Counted from the stretch's first letter, positions 44,129 through 53,565 are shown. The stretch is 64,000 nt of DNA from Zoogloeaceae bacterium G21618-S1 (GCA_027214125.1 JAPWHF010000011.1:1-64000), one strand, 5' to 3'. Numbers and translations are program-made. The notes: a model not told the origin generated them from the letters alone.

Positions 44129-44526
44129 CAAGCCACCACGTCGTCCAGGGTCAGGTGCCAGCGCGCCAGCGCGCGGCGCAACAGGGATTGCTCAGGATCG
44201 CTGATTGTACCGTCAGATTTCGACAGCACGACCATCGCGCGAATGACCAGCAGGCGTTGCTGGGGGTTGGAGACGGCATCGAGCAGCGCGTCGATATGCG
44301 CGGGGTCGAGCACGGCCACGCGGTGCGCGGCGGACTCGTCGAGCAGCTCGCCGCTGAGGTCGATCACGGCTTGCAACAAGGCGTCCCGGTTCAGCCCGAT
44401 CAGCGTCGGAATGTCGTGGCGATCGAGGGCTGCCAGTTCGCCATCGGCCAACTCGCCGTCGGCCATCAGGGTCAATCCGATAAGGCGGGCAATGGCGTTT
44501 CGGGTGTCATGGCCAGAGGTCGGCAT
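44128..44526 (-). CDS. TerB-like protein (second copy)
   Basis: This is a 132-residue helical protein. It starts with RNAIARLIGLTLMADGELADGELAALDRHD and later has VVLSKSDGTISDPEQSLLRRAL, the paired helix-acidic loop pattern of TerB-like domains. It resembles the TerB-like protein at 35208-35603 in length and plan. It is 17 bp from the Lrp gene and coupled to the RRM-like gene. GGAG precedes the ATG. Confidence 0.7.
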   Translation of the reverse strand: MPTSGHDTRNAIARLIGLTLMADGELADGELAALDRHDIPTLIGLNRDALLQAVIDLSGELLDESAAHRVAVLDPAHIDALLDAVSNPQQRLLVIRAMVVLSKSDGTISDPEQSLLRRALARWHLTLDDVVA

Positions 44527-44542
44527 CAGTCCATCTCCGTAA

Positions 44543-45007
44543 TCAATCAGTCGGTAGAAACAAGGTTTCCTTGATCTCTTCCATCACCACCGAGCTGCGC
44601 GATTCGGTCGCGCCCGGCAGCTTGAGCAGGATGTTGCCCAGGAGTCGACGATACTCGCCCATCTGGGCGATGCGCGCTTTGATGAGGTAATCAAACTCGC
44701 CCGACACCAAATGACACTCCATCACCTCGGGAATGAAAAGCATCTCCTTCTTGACCTTGTCGAACACATCGCCCGACTTGGCCGACAGTTTAATTTCGAC
44801 AAACACCAGCAGTGGCTTGCCCATCACGACCGGGTTGAGATGGGCGTGGTAGCCGGTGATCACCCCCTCGCGTTCGAGCCGGCGCACCCGCTCGGTGCAC
44901 GGCGTGCTCGACAAGCCCACTTTATCGGCAAGTTCAGTCATCGGCAGACGACCGTTTTTCTGAAGCAGATCGAGGATTTTCCGGTCCAGGCGATCGAGCT
45001 CGCGCAT
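44543..45007 (-). CDS. Lrp/AsnC-family regulator of the dad locus
   Basis: This 154-residue regulator has an N-terminal HTH (LDRKILDLLQKNGRLPMTELADKVGLSSTPCTERVRRLE, cited here by its residues about 6-45) and a RAM ligand domain. The ligand site lies around VSGEFDYLIKARI. It resembles DadR/Lrp, the alanine-responsive activator. It is divergent from dadA, with a palindrome AGTGAA-A-TTCACT between them. Length is usual (about 155-165). L-alanine as effector is inferred from context. Confidence 0.88.
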   Translation of the reverse strand: MRELDRLDRKILDLLQKNGRLPMTELADKVGLSSTPCTERVRRLEREGVITGYHAHLNPVVMGKPLLVFVEIKLSAKSGDVFDKVKKEMLFIPEVMECHLVSGEFDYLIKARIAQMGEYRRLLGNILLKLPGATESRSSVVMEEIKETLFLPTD

Positions 45008-45073
45008 TTCACTTCTCCATGACAGAGAACGGCACAAAAAAAGTGATTATATGAACCACGTGCCGCGATGACG

Positions 45074-45086
45074 AGTGAAATTCACT
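45074..45086. promoter_or_regulatory. Palindromic operator candidate between lrp and dadA
   Basis: AGTGAA-A-TTCACT is an exact inverted repeat centred 62 bp before dadA and 70 bp before the Lrp gene, within an AT-rich divergent promoter region. This is a likely Lrp-family binding site. Confidence 0.5.
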
Positions 45087-45141
45087 ACGAACATAGCCAT
45101 AAAGTAGCGAATCACAGCCTTGTCACATCAGGAAGCTCGTC

Positions 45142-46452
45142 ATGGACGTTATCGTACTCGGAAGCGGCGTCATCGGCACCTCCACCGCCTACTACCTCGC
45201 CCGCAACGGCGCCCGCGTCACCGTGCTGGAGCGCCAGCCCGGCCCCGCGCTGGAGACCAGCTACGCCAACGCCGGCCAGGTCTCGCCGGGCTACTCCACC
45301 CCGTGGGCCGCACCGGGGATCCCGCTCAAGGCCATGAAGTGGCTGTTTCAGCGTCACGCGCCGCTGGCCATCCGGCCGGACGGCACGCGCTTTCAGCTCG
45401 AGTGGATGATGGCCATGTTGCGCAACTGCGCCGCCGAGCGTTACACCGTCAACAAGTCGCGCATGATGCGTCTGGCCGAATACAGCCGCGACTGTCTGCG
45501 CGGCTTGCGCGCCGACACCGGCATCGACTACGAAAGCCGCACTCGTGGCACGCTGCAGCTATTCCGCACCCAGGCCCAGGTTGACGCGGCCCGCCGCGAC
45601 ATCGAGGTGCTGATGGACTTCGGCGTGCCGTTCGAGCTGCTCGACCGCGACCAGATTGCCGGTGCCGAGCCCGCGCTGGCCCACGCCAAACACAAGCTCG
45701 CCGGCGGCCTGCGCCTGCCCAACGACGAAACCGGCGACTGCCATCTGTTCACCCGCCGTCTGGCCGAGATGGCCACCGAACTGGGCGTCGACTTCCGCTT
45801 CGGTCAGGACGTGAATGAACTGATCACCGAGAACACTCGCATCACCGGTGTTCGCATCGGCGACGAAGTGCTGCGCGCCGACCGCTATGTGCTCGCCTTT
45901 GGCAGCTACAGCCGTGACTTTCTCGCCCCGCTCGGCCTCAAGCTGCCGGTGTATCCGGTCAAGGGCTACTCGCTGACCATCCCGATGACGCACGCCGAGG
46001 CGGCGCCGGTATCCACCGTGCTCGATGAAACCTACAAGGTCGCCGTCACCCGTTTCGACGACCGCATCCGCGTCGGCGGCATGGCCGAGCTGGCCGGCTT
46101 CGACCTCTCGCTCAACCCGCGCCGCCGTCAGACGCTGGAGTTGGTGGTCAATGACCTCTTCCCCGGCAGCGGCGACGTGCCTGCCGCCGAGTTCTGGACC
46201 GGCCTGCGCCCGATGACGCCCGACTCCACGCCCATCGTCGGCGCCACCGCTTACCCCAATCTGTACCTCAACACCGGCCACGGCACCCTGGGCTGGACGA
46301 TGGCCTGCGGATCGGGCAAGCTCGTTGCCGACCTGGCCACTGACCGCCACCCGGACATTTCCACCGATGGCTTGTCGCTGGACCGCTACACCCGCCCAGA
46401 ACAGCCCCGCATGGCGCCACGCCTGCAGGGCGCCCACCGGAGTGCCGCGTGA
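45142..46452 (+). CDS. dadA: D-amino acid dehydrogenase DadA
   Basis: This 436-residue FAD enzyme oxidises D-alanine to pyruvate and ammonia, passing electrons to the quinone pool. The FAD motif is [18 protein letters not shown] (about 3-20), followed by [24 protein letters not shown] typical of DadA. Its C-terminus contains [17 protein letters not shown] and [22 protein letters not shown] precedes the ATG. It ends four bases inside alr (GTGA overlap), so D-Ala made by racemase from L-Ala is oxidised by the pair. Confidence 0.95.
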   Translation: MDVIVLGSGVIGTSTAYYLARNGARVTVLERQPGPALETSYANAGQVSPGYSTPWAAPGIPLKAMKWLFQRHAPLAIRPDGTRFQLEWMMAMLRNCAAERYTVNKSRMMRLAEYSRDCLRGLRADTGIDYESRTRGTLQLFRTQAQVDAARRDIEVLMDFGVPFELLDRDQIAGAEPALAHAKHKLAGGLRLPNDETGDCHLFTRRLAEMATELGVDFRFGQDVNELITENTRITGVRIGDEVLRADRYVLAFGSYSRDFLAPLGLKLPVYPVKGYSLTIPMTHAEAAPVSTVLDETYKVAVTRFDDRIRVGGMAELAGFDLSLNPRRRQTLELVVNDLFPGSGDVPAAEFWTGLRPMTPDSTPIVGATAYPNLYLNTGHGTLGWTMACGSGKLVADLATDRHPDISTDGLSLDRYTRPEQPRMAPRLQGAHRSAA

Positions 46453-47513
46453 GCCGACCCGCCCTTGCCCGCATTGACCTGAGCGCACTGCGCCACAACT
46501 ACCGCCTGGCGCGCGAGCGTCACGGCGGGCGGGCACTGGCGGTCATCAAGGCCAACGCGTACGGCCACGGTGCCGTCACCTGCGCCCGCGCCCTGGCCGG
46601 CGAGGCCGACGCCTTCGCCGTGGCCATCGTCGAAGAGGCGCTGGAGCTGCGCGACGCCGGCATCCGCCAGCCCATCCTGGTGCTCGAAGGCGCCTTCGGC
46701 CCCGACGACCTCGCCCACGCCACCATGCACGACTTGTGGATGGTCGCGCACAACGCCGAACAGATCGCCCTGATCGAAGCCCACCGCAGCATCCGCCCGC
46801 TCACCGTGTGGCTGAAAATGGACAGCGGCATGCACCGCGCCGGGCTGGCGCCGGCCGATTACGCCGCCGCGCACGCCCGCCTGAGTGCACTGCCGCAAGT
46901 CGCCAGCATCGTGTTGATGACCCATTTCGCCCGTGCCGACGAGCCCGACGAAGCCGCCACTGAAGACCAGATGGCCACCTTCGACCGCGCCACGGCGAAT
47001 CTGCCCGGCGAGCGCAGCCTGTGCAACTCCGCCGGCATCCTTGCCTGGCCGGCCGGCTATCGTGACTGGGCCCGCCCCGGCATCCTGCTCTACGGCGCTG
47101 ACCCGATGCCGAGTGACGATCACGGCCTCAAACCGGTGATGACGCTCGAAAGCGCGATCATGAACATCCGCGAGCTGGCCCCCGGCGAAGCCCTGGGCTA
47201 CGGCGGCCGCTTTGTGTCCGACACCCCGACGCGCGTCGGCCTGGTCGCCATGGGCTATGCCGACGGCTACCCCCGCGTCGCGCCCACCGGCACGCCGGTG
47301 GCGGTCGACGGCCAGCTCACCCGCGTCATCGGCCGCATCTCCATGGACATGATGACCGTCGACCTCACCGCCCTGCCCGCCGCCCGCATCGGCAGCCGGG
47401 TCGAACTGTGGGGGAATACCGTGCCCATCAATACCGTGGCCCACGCCGCCGGCACCATCGCCTATGAACTGCTGTGCAACCTGAAGCGGGTGCGGCGCGA
47501 GTATGTTGGCTGA
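46449..47513 (+). CDS. dadX: Alanine racemase (catabolic)
   Basis: This 354-residue fold-type III PLP racemase interconverts L- and D-alanine. The PLP lysine is in [10 protein letters not shown] (about residue 34). The catalytic Tyr is in GYGGRFV. The signature [11 protein letters not shown] is intact, as is [10 protein letters not shown]. The GTG start overlaps the dadA stop. The location with dadA and Lrp supports the catabolic DadX role; a separate biosynthetic Alr may exist elsewhere. Confidence 0.92.
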   Translation: MSRPALARIDLSALRHNYRLARERHGGRALAVIKANAYGHGAVTCARALAGEADAFAVAIVEEALELRDAGIRQPILVLEGAFGPDDLAHATMHDLWMVAHNAEQIALIEAHRSIRPLTVWLKMDSGMHRAGLAPADYAAAHARLSALPQVASIVLMTHFARADEPDEAATEDQMATFDRATANLPGERSLCNSAGILAWPAGYRDWARPGILLYGADPMPSDDHGLKPVMTLESAIMNIRELAPGEALGYGGRFVSDTPTRVGLVAMGYADGYPRVAPTGTPVAVDGQLTRVIGRISMDMMTVDLTALPAARIGSRVELWGNTVPINTVAHAAGTIAYELLCNLKRVRREYVG

Positions 47514-47627
47514 TCACCGGACTCGTACCGGCATCTCTCGCGGCAGGCCGCGCTGACGCCTATACTCGGTGGGAAATCATGTCACGCGATCGACCGGAGA
47601 CGATCGAGCGCCTTGCCGGAGCCTGCC

Positions 47628-48380
47628 ATGCGATCTGCCTTGTGTGCCGTCCTGCCAGCCCTGTTCGCCACTGCTGCGATGGCCGCCGAACTGCCCAAGG
47701 GCAACTGTCTGGCCCCGGCCGCCGGGCATGATCTGACCGCCTGCGATTTCACCGGGCGTGACCTGTCGGGGCTGGATCTGAGCGGTGCGCATCTGGACAA
47801 CGTGCGCCTCACCGACGCCCGCCTCAACGGCACCCGACTCAACAAGATCACCGCCAAGTGGGCCAACTTCCGCGGCGCCCAGCTCAAGGGCGCGCACCTG
47901 GCCGACGCTGATCTGTTTCATGCCATTTTCGACAACGCTGATCTCACCGGCGCCAAGCTGCAGCGCGCCAACCTGTTTGGCGCCAATCTGATCGCCACCC
48001 GCGCACCCAAGGCCGACTTTACCGGCGCCTTCCTCAAGGATCTGCTGATGCCCGAAGCCGATCTGAGCGGCGCCATCCTGCGCGACTGCAATGCGCTGCG
48101 CGCTGTGCTCACCGATTCCATCCTGATCGGCGCCGACCTGTCGGGCAGCAACTTCACCGGCGCCGATGGCGAATCGGCCGACTTCTCATCCGCCATCCTG
48201 CGCGGCACCCGCCTCGGCGGCGCCTCACTGCGCGCGGCCATCTTCCGCGATGCAGACCTCTCCGGCGCCGACTTCTCGCACGCCACCATCACGCAAGGCG
48301 ACTTCACCGGCGTGCGCAATTTGCCGCAAACAGTGACCGACCTGCTCATCGGGCCGCATATCGGGGTATTCACCCGATAA
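47628..48380 (+). CDS. Exported pentapeptide-repeat protein
   Basis: This 250-residue protein has a signal peptide (cut near AMA-AE, about residue 20). About 40 consecutive pentapeptide repeats of the A(D/N)LxX form follow (for example CDFTG RDLSG LDLSG AHLDN), predicting a right-handed quadrilateral beta helix of about ten coils. The tail has an unrelated 20-residue segment. It is exported, unlike the gyrase-protecting cytoplasmic members. GGAG precedes the ATG at a good distance. No partner is evident. Confidence 0.85.
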   Translation: MRSALCAVLPALFATAAMAAELPKGNCLAPAAGHDLTACDFTGRDLSGLDLSGAHLDNVRLTDARLNGTRLNKITAKWANFRGAQLKGAHLADADLFHAIFDNADLTGAKLQRANLFGANLIATRAPKADFTGAFLKDLLMPEADLSGAILRDCNALRAVLTDSILIGADLSGSNFTGADGESADFSSAILRGTRLGGASLRAAIFRDADLSGADFSHATITQGDFTGVRNLPQTVTDLLIGPHIGVFTR

Positions 48381-48443
48381 GCGTCGCGCCAACCCATTGT
48401 CAAATAGTGTGCGCGGTCAGGACGACCGCAAGCGCGGCCGGAC

Positions 48444-49325
48444 TCAGGACAGCACGCCCATCAAGGCCAGATATTCAGCCTCGATCTCGTCGGCCAGCGC
48501 GGCGAACTCGGGGGTGTCCAGCGCCGGATGCCCCTCGGTCGGCGCCTTGCCGCCGAACAACCAACCCATCCCGCCCGCCAACTGGTTAGCGACGTAGACG
48601 ATGTCTTCGAGGGTCCGCACACCGTGCTCAAGCGCATGGGGCTGGTCGTGCTCGCGGGTGGCCTGAACAATCTGCTCGGGCAAGCCGAGTGCACTCATCA
48701 AGGATTCGCCAATGCTCTCGTGCCATTGGGCGAGGAGGTGCCTGACCGAATCGAGCCGGATGCGCATCTCTTCATACTGCGCCGCGCGATAGAGCATGTA
48801 GAACGCGCCCAGATCGTGCACCAATCCAGCCATCATCGCCTCTTCGCGATTCACCCGCGTCAGCCGGGCGGCCAGCACACGCGCGGCCGCCGCCGTGCGC
48901 AAGGTGTGCAGCCACAGCGCTTTGGACAAGTCACCAAAACAGACCAGATCTTTGGAGCGCAAAAGCTGATCCATGGCGATCGAGATCGCCAATGTCCGCG
49001 TCGCTTCCAGACCAATCCGCGTCACCGCCGTGTCAATGTCTGTGATGACTTGCCCACTCCGGTTGTAGGCCACCGAATTAGCCATGCGCAACAGCTTGAC
49101 CACAACCAGCGGCTCCGTCCCGACCATCCGAACGACTTCGCGGATCTGGACACCCGGGTCGCGCAAGGCGTTGCGGATTTTCAACGCGGCGTCAAAACAG
49201 GTCGGGAAGGAAATGTCCTTGGCCGACAGCTCACGCGCAATGTCTTCAAGCATGCGAAAACGCTGCGCCGTGAGCGCCTCGTCCTTCTTGTCGATATTCG
49301 GATCGTCAGTGAAATGCTCGGTCAT
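48444..49325 (-). CDS. HDOD-domain protein
   Basis: This 293-residue protein has an HDOD domain (about 35-235) with helix KIRNALRDPGVQIREVVRMVGTEP, PLVVVKLLRMANS and a GLVHDLGAF HD-like motif. HDOD proteins are signalling modules related to HD phosphohydrolases, usually without enzyme activity, and often act in c-di-GMP networks, consistent with the several c-di-GMP proteins in this window. The N-terminal ~30 residues are acidic and probably flexible. Confidence 0.85.
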   Translation of the reverse strand: MTEHFTDDPNIDKKDEALTAQRFRMLEDIARELSAKDISFPTCFDAALKIRNALRDPGVQIREVVRMVGTEPLVVVKLLRMANSVAYNRSGQVITDIDTAVTRIGLEATRTLAISIAMDQLLRSKDLVCFGDLSKALWLHTLRTAAAARVLAARLTRVNREEAMMAGLVHDLGAFYMLYRAAQYEEMRIRLDSVRHLLAQWHESIGESLMSALGLPEQIVQATREHDQPHALEHGVRTLEDIVYVANQLAGGMGWLFGGKAPTEGHPALDTPEFAALADEIEAEYLALMGVLS

Positions 49326-49413
49326 GGTCCTTGCCGGTTGCCGCCTCTCGCAGCACGATATCCTCTCATATCGAATTGAATTCAGCGCGCCACCCGCGCA
49401 GCCCGACGCGACG

Positions 49414-49441
49414 CGCTCAGCGCTCAGCGCTCAGCGCTCAA
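49414..49441. repeat. Tandem 7-bp repeat overlapping a stop codon
   Basis: Four tandem copies of CGCTCAG (the last as CGCTCAA) span the 3' end of the FmdE-like gene, whose TGA at 49431-49433 lies in the third unit. Confidence 0.7.
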
Positions 49442-50033
49442 CCGAAATCACGGCCGGATCATCGCAATGATCAATCAGAATCGCGCGCACCCGCGCCTGC
49501 CACAAGGCACCAAAGGCCTCGGCCTCCTGCGACGTGCCCTGGCCCGACAGCACCCGCGACATCAGCGGCCGCATCGCCGCGTCGGCGGGCACGCCGCTGG
49601 CGTCATAGCGCACCGACACTTTCTCGCCGGTATCCACGCGGGTCAACGCCAGTGCATGGGCCACCGGCTGCGAAAAATGCAGCAGATTGCGCCGGTCGAA
49701 CTGCCCCGCCAGACCATGAAAGCCGCTGCGCTCGGTGGCGCCGGTAATGAAGGACAGCACGTTGGCGATCACTCCGGTTACGCCCTCATCCACCGACGAT
49801 GGCAAGTCCACCCGCACATCGCCGCGCACTGGCAGCACATCGCCGTAAAGCGCCTGCAGCCCGGTGCGCGCCATCAGATAGGCGCCGGCCACAGTGGGGC
49901 AGGAATGCCCGGCCAACTTGACCACCTCGCGATAGCCAATGTCGTAAACCCCGTCTTCAAAAGCCCCGAGCAACGCAGCCAGCGGGTCGCGCAGGCGAAT
50001 GGCCGCAACCTGGTCAAAAAAATCCGGTGACAT
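49431..50033 (-). CDS. FmdE-like domain protein
   Basis: This 200-residue protein contains VVKLAGHSCPTVAGAYLMARTGLQALYG, the motif of FmdE-domain proteins (subunit E of formylmethanofuran dehydrogenase and free-standing bacterial relatives), where the His and Cys can hold a metal. The remainder lacks the zinc ribbon of the archaeal protein. AAAGGGG precedes ATG 50033. Free-standing FmdE proteins in bacteria have uncertain roles in metal or cofactor chemistry. Confidence 0.65.
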   Translation of the reverse strand: MSPDFFDQVAAIRLRDPLAALLGAFEDGVYDIGYREVVKLAGHSCPTVAGAYLMARTGLQALYGDVLPVRGDVRVDLPSSVDEGVTGVIANVLSFITGATERSGFHGLAGQFDRRNLLHFSQPVAHALALTRVDTGEKVSVRYDASGVPADAAMRPLMSRVLSGQGTSQEAEAFGALWQARVRAILIDHCDDPAVISVER

Positions 50034-50203
50034 GAAAACCCCTTTGTTCAATTCCAGAAAAAACGTCGCGATACGTCGGGCACGCCAAATACTACGCCAG
50101 CACGAGCAGCACGGTCCGCCAACACCCCCTCTCTTGCGTTGCGTCAAACCGCCATGCGCCGTGGGCGGCGATACTCCAGCAATCCCTGATTTGTCGGTTC
50201 ACT

Positions 50204-50878
50204 ATGGTCACTCGTCTCTTTCGCTCTGCCCTGCTCGCCCTCTGCCTGCCTGCGCTCGCGTTCGCGGACGAGCCCAATCTCGACAACGGTCGTGAAATCA
50301 ACGGCACCTGTGCAGCCTGTCACGGCGAGAACGGCCAGGGCGGCAAGCACGGCGAATACCCGCGCATTGCCGGCCAGAGCGCCAAGTTCATCGCCTTCAC
50401 GCTCAAGAGCTTCCGCGCGCGTGAGCGTATCAACCTGCCGATGTTCCCCTACACGCAAGAGCGCGAACTGCCCGACGAGGACATCCGCGACATCGCCGCC
50501 TACCTGTCGGCTATCGAGCTGCCGACCCGGCCGCCGAAGTTCAAGGAAACCGACGACGCGCTGACCCGCCTCACCGCCATGCAGAAGGTGATGCTCATCC
50601 CGCGCGTCGAGGGCGACATCGCCGCCGGCAAAACGCTCTACGAATCCCGCTGCACCACCTGCCATGGCGACGACGCCCGCGGCAAGCGGCTGGTGCCGAT
50701 GCTCGCCGGCCAGTACAGCAACTACCTCATGCGCCAGATGCAGAGCTTCCAGGCGGGCGAGCGCCCGCACGATGAAGAAAAGCCCGGCGAGGGCGTGCTC
50801 AAGGGCCTCAAGGAATCCGAACTGCAAAACATGCTGGCCTACTTCACCACCCTCCAGAACATCGAGGACACGCAATGA
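50204..50878 (+). CDS. Cytochrome c4-like diheme protein
   Basis: This 224-residue protein has a signal peptide (cut about residue 21) and two cytochrome c domains. The heme sites are CAACHGENGQGG (about 36) and CTTCHGDDARG (about 152). Met ligands lie in NLPMFPY and in the C-terminal part. It has the length and plan of cytochrome c4, which carries electrons from the bc1 complex to terminal oxidases. It is followed by an ATGA-overlapping gene and then Sco. Confidence 0.9.
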   Translation: MVTRLFRSALLALCLPALAFADEPNLDNGREINGTCAACHGENGQGGKHGEYPRIAGQSAKFIAFTLKSFRARERINLPMFPYTQERELPDEDIRDIAAYLSAIELPTRPPKFKETDDALTRLTAMQKVMLIPRVEGDIAAGKTLYESRCTTCHGDDARGKRLVPMLAGQYSNYLMRQMQSFQAGERPHDEEKPGEGVLKGLKESELQNMLAYFTTLQNIEDTQ

Positions 50879-51216
50879 AAACCACTATTCACGTTGTCAT
50901 CCTGCTCGTACTGTCGGCCCTGTTTGCCATCGCTCCCGCGCGCGCGGCCGATGCGGGCAACGCCCTGATCACCGAGCTGGGGGCGGCCAACGGCGTCGCC
51001 CTGGCCTGCAAGCACACCGCCAACATGTCGGCAATCAAGGCCGTGATGATCCACGCCGTGCCCAAGACCCGCGCCTATGGCGAAGTGTTCGAGGCCGCCA
51101 CCAGCGAGTCTTTCCTCAGCCAGAGCAGCGAACCCTGCCCCTCCGCGACCGACCTGTCGGCCAAGGTCGACGGCATCGAAGCCCGTCTGAAAGCCCACTT
51201 CAAGCCCCAGAGCTGA
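50875..51216 (+). CDS. Small periplasmic protein in the cytochrome c4/Sco operon
   Basis: This 113-residue protein has a signal peptide (cut about residue 25, ARA-AD). Two Cys are present (ACKHTANM and SEPCPSA), probably forming a disulfide, with several His and Met between them (KHTANM..IHAVPK). I do not know a family. Its ATG overlaps the cytochrome c4 stop and its TGA overlaps the Sco start. A metal or redox helper role is inferred from context only. Confidence 0.7.
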   Translation: MKTTIHVVILLVLSALFAIAPARAADAGNALITELGAANGVALACKHTANMSAIKAVMIHAVPKTRAYGEVFEAATSESFLSQSSEPCPSATDLSAKVDGIEARLKAHFKPQS

Positions 51217-51818
51217 TGCTTCAGCAACTCCGGCTCGCCGCGCTGGCAGCACTGCTGGCGATCGCCAGCGCTGGCGTCTTCGCGACCGATGCGCCGACCA
51301 ACGACGCCGAGCCGCTGCGCCCGCGCTATCTGCTGATGGACGCCAAGGGCCGCGCGGTCACCAACGAAACCTTTCCCGAGCAGTTCCAGCTCATCAGCTT
51401 TGGCTACACCTTCTGCCCCGATGTATGCCCCACCACGCTGGCCGAGGTGGCCGACGTCATGAAGCAACTCGGGCCGCTGGCCGAGCGAGTGCAGCCGGTA
51501 TTCATCACCGTCGACCCGGCACGCGACACCCCGGCCCACCTGCAGCAATACGCCGACTTCTTCGATCCGCGCATCATCGGCCTGAGCGGTTCGCCAGCGC
51601 TGGTGGCCAAGGTTGCGCAGAACTACAAGGTGCGCTACGAGATCGTGCGCGAGCCCAACGCCGCGCCCGACGCCTACACGGTCGACCACTCCGCCGGGCT
51701 GTACGTCCTCGCGCCGGGTGGCAGCTTCGTCAAGAAATTCGCCTATGGCACCTCGGTCAGCCAGATCGTCAACGGCCTGCGCCAGCTCATCGAACAGGCA
51801 CCGACACCGCGCCCATGA
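51216..51818 (+). CDS. SCO1/SenC copper chaperone
   Basis: This 200-residue protein has an N-terminal signal or anchor (about 5-22) and a thioredoxin-like Sco domain. The copper ligands are CPDVC (about 68-72) and the His of VDHSAGLYVL. TVDPARDTP and a C-terminal helix complete the fold. Sco delivers Cu(I) to the CuA site of cytochrome oxidase or acts as a thiol reductase. Its ATG overlaps the previous TGA (TGATG). Confidence 0.9.
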   Translation: MLQQLRLAALAALLAIASAGVFATDAPTNDAEPLRPRYLLMDAKGRAVTNETFPEQFQLISFGYTFCPDVCPTTLAEVADVMKQLGPLAERVQPVFITVDPARDTPAHLQQYADFFDPRIIGLSGSPALVAKVAQNYKVRYEIVREPNAAPDAYTVDHSAGLYVLAPGGSFVKKFAYGTSVSQIVNGLRQLIEQAPTPRP

Positions 51819-51897
51819 GCCGGCGCACGTTACAATTGGCCCGAACGCGCGGCCTGACGGCCTCGCCCGGCCACCGAAACGAAACACCTCTGCGCCC

Positions 51898-52638
51898 ATG
51901 ACCGCTCCCCTGGACGACACCTTCGGCTATCAAAACGTCGCCCCCGCCGAGCGGCAACGACGCATCCGCCACGTCTTCAATGCCGTGGCCGGTCGCTACG
52001 ACCTGATGAACGACATGATGAGCTTCGGCATCCACCGTCTGTGGAAGCGCCGCTTCGTGCGCGACATGCCGAACGATGGCCTCATCGTCGATCTGGCCGG
52101 TGGCACCGGCGACGTCGCCCGCCTGATGACCGGCGCCCCCGGCCGCACGCTGGTGGTCTGTGACCCCAGTCTGGCCATGATGCAGGCCGGGCGCAGCCGC
52201 AACGACGCCCCGCGCCTGCGCTGGCTGGGTGGCGAAGCCGAACACCTGCCCTTTGCCGACGGCAGCGTGCAGGCGCTCACCGTCGCCTTCGGTCTGCGCA
52301 ACACCACGCACCTGGCCGCCGCGCTGACCGAGATCCATCGTGTGCTGGCCCCGGGTGGGCAGTTTGCCTGCCTGGAGTTCTCGCGCCCGCAGTGGTGGCT
52401 CAAGCCCTTTTACGACGCCTACTCCTTCCTCGTCATCCCGCGCCTGGGCGCCTGGGTGGCCAAGGCGCCGGAAGCCTATCAATATCTGGTCGAATCCATC
52501 CGCCGCTTTCCCGACCAGCGCGCCTTCGCGCAGATGGTGACCGAGGCCGGCTTTGGCGAGGTGCGCTGGCGCAATGTGTCCTTCGGCATCGCCTGCATCC
52601 ACACCGGCCGCAAGCCCAAGACGGAGGGCGCAGCATGA
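51898..52638 (+). CDS. UbiE/MenG-type quinone C-methyltransferase
   Basis: This 246-residue SAM-dependent methyltransferase has the family features FNAVAGRYDLMNDMMSFGIHRLWK, motif I VDLAGGTGDVA, VAFGLRNTTHL and FLEFSRP. It C-methylates demethylmenaquinone or a ubiquinone precursor. It directly overlaps the menA gene (ATGA), so here a menaquinone role is more likely. A separate UbiE may exist elsewhere in the genome. The ATG 51898 start was chosen because TFGYQNVA begins the domain. Confidence 0.88.
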   Translation: MTAPLDDTFGYQNVAPAERQRRIRHVFNAVAGRYDLMNDMMSFGIHRLWKRRFVRDMPNDGLIVDLAGGTGDVARLMTGAPGRTLVVCDPSLAMMQAGRSRNDAPRLRWLGGEAEHLPFADGSVQALTVAFGLRNTTHLAAALTEIHRVLAPGGQFACLEFSRPQWWLKPFYDAYSFLVIPRLGAWVAKAPEAYQYLVESIRRFPDQRAFAQMVTEAGFGEVRWRNVSFGIACIHTGRKPKTEGAA

Positions 52639-53549
52639 ACCTGCGCTCCGGCACCGGCATGGCCGACACCGGCCGACGCGGTCTCAAGCTCGGTCTGTGG
52701 TGGATGGCCATCCGGCCTCGCACCCTGTCCTTGTCCGCCATTCCGGTGGTCGCCGGCAGCGCGCTGGCCTGGCACGAAGGCGCCAGCGTCGTTTGGCTGC
52801 CGCTGATCGTTGCCCTACTCTGCGCCCTGCTCATCCAGGCCGGCACCAACCTGTTCAACGACGTCGGCGACGCCCTGCGCGGCAACGACGGGCCGACCCG
52901 ACTCGGCCCGGCGCGGGTCACCGCCTCCGGCCTCGCCACGCCCGGCCAGGTGCGCCGCGCCGCGCTGGCCACGTTTCTGACCGCGCTGCTCGGTGGTATC
53001 TACCTGGTGGTGGTTGGCGGCTGGCCGATCCTTGCCATCGGGCTGGCCTCGCTGGCTGCCGGCTGGGCCTACTCCGGCGGGCCACGGCCGCTGTCCTACA
53101 CCGCCTGGGGCGAAGTCTTCGTGATGCTGTTTTTCGGGCTGGTTGCCGTCGCCGGCAGCCACTATCTGCAAAGCGGCGCGTTCACCGCCTCGGCCCTGTG
53201 GCTCGGCCTCGCGCTGGGTTGTCATGCCGCAGCAGTGCTGCTGGTCAACAATGTGCGCGACCTCGAGGCCGATCGCCGCGCCGGTCGCCGCACCCTGGCC
53301 TCAGTGCTCGGCACTGGCCCCGCCCGCAGTCTCTACGCCCTCCTCATGCTGGCGCCGTTTCCGCTGCTTGCCCAACAACTTGGTGTGATCGGTGTCGGTG
53401 TCGCCTGGCTGGCCTTGCCGGTGTGTCTGTGGCTGGCGCTGCGTTTTCGCCACCAGCCCCCCGGCGCGCAAATGAACCACCACCTGGCGCGCACCGCCCA
53501 GGCCCAACTCTTGCTCGGCGCGTTGCTGAGCATCGCGCTGCTGTGGTAA
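52635..53549 (+). CDS. menA: 1,4-dihydroxy-2-naphthoate polyprenyltransferase-like (MenA)
   Basis: This 304-residue UbiA-superfamily membrane protein has about eight helices. The first Asp-rich site is NLFNDVGDALRGNDG and the second is NNVRDLEADRRAGRRTLAS, the MenA form rather than UbiA. It prenylates DHNA in menaquinone synthesis. Its pairing with a MenG-like gene is the usual menaquinone arrangement. The other men or mqn genes are not in this window, so the pathway cannot be confirmed. Confidence 0.85.
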   Translation: MNLRSGTGMADTGRRGLKLGLWWMAIRPRTLSLSAIPVVAGSALAWHEGASVVWLPLIVALLCALLIQAGTNLFNDVGDALRGNDGPTRLGPARVTASGLATPGQVRRAALATFLTALLGGIYLVVVGGWPILAIGLASLAAGWAYSGGPRPLSYTAWGEVFVMLFFGLVAVAGSHYLQSGAFTASALWLGLALGCHAAAVLLVNNVRDLEADRRAGRRTLASVLGTGPARSLYALLMLAPFPLLAQQLGVIGVGVAWLALPVCLWLALRFRHQPPGAQMNHHLARTAQAQLLLGALLSIALLW

Positions 53550-53565
53550 CCCGGACCCGCCGACC

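Noticed and set aside
49414-49441. CRISPR array or phase-variable switch from tandem repeats
   Set aside because: The unit is only 7 bp with four copies and lies at the very end of a gene, so repeat number would alter only the last residues.
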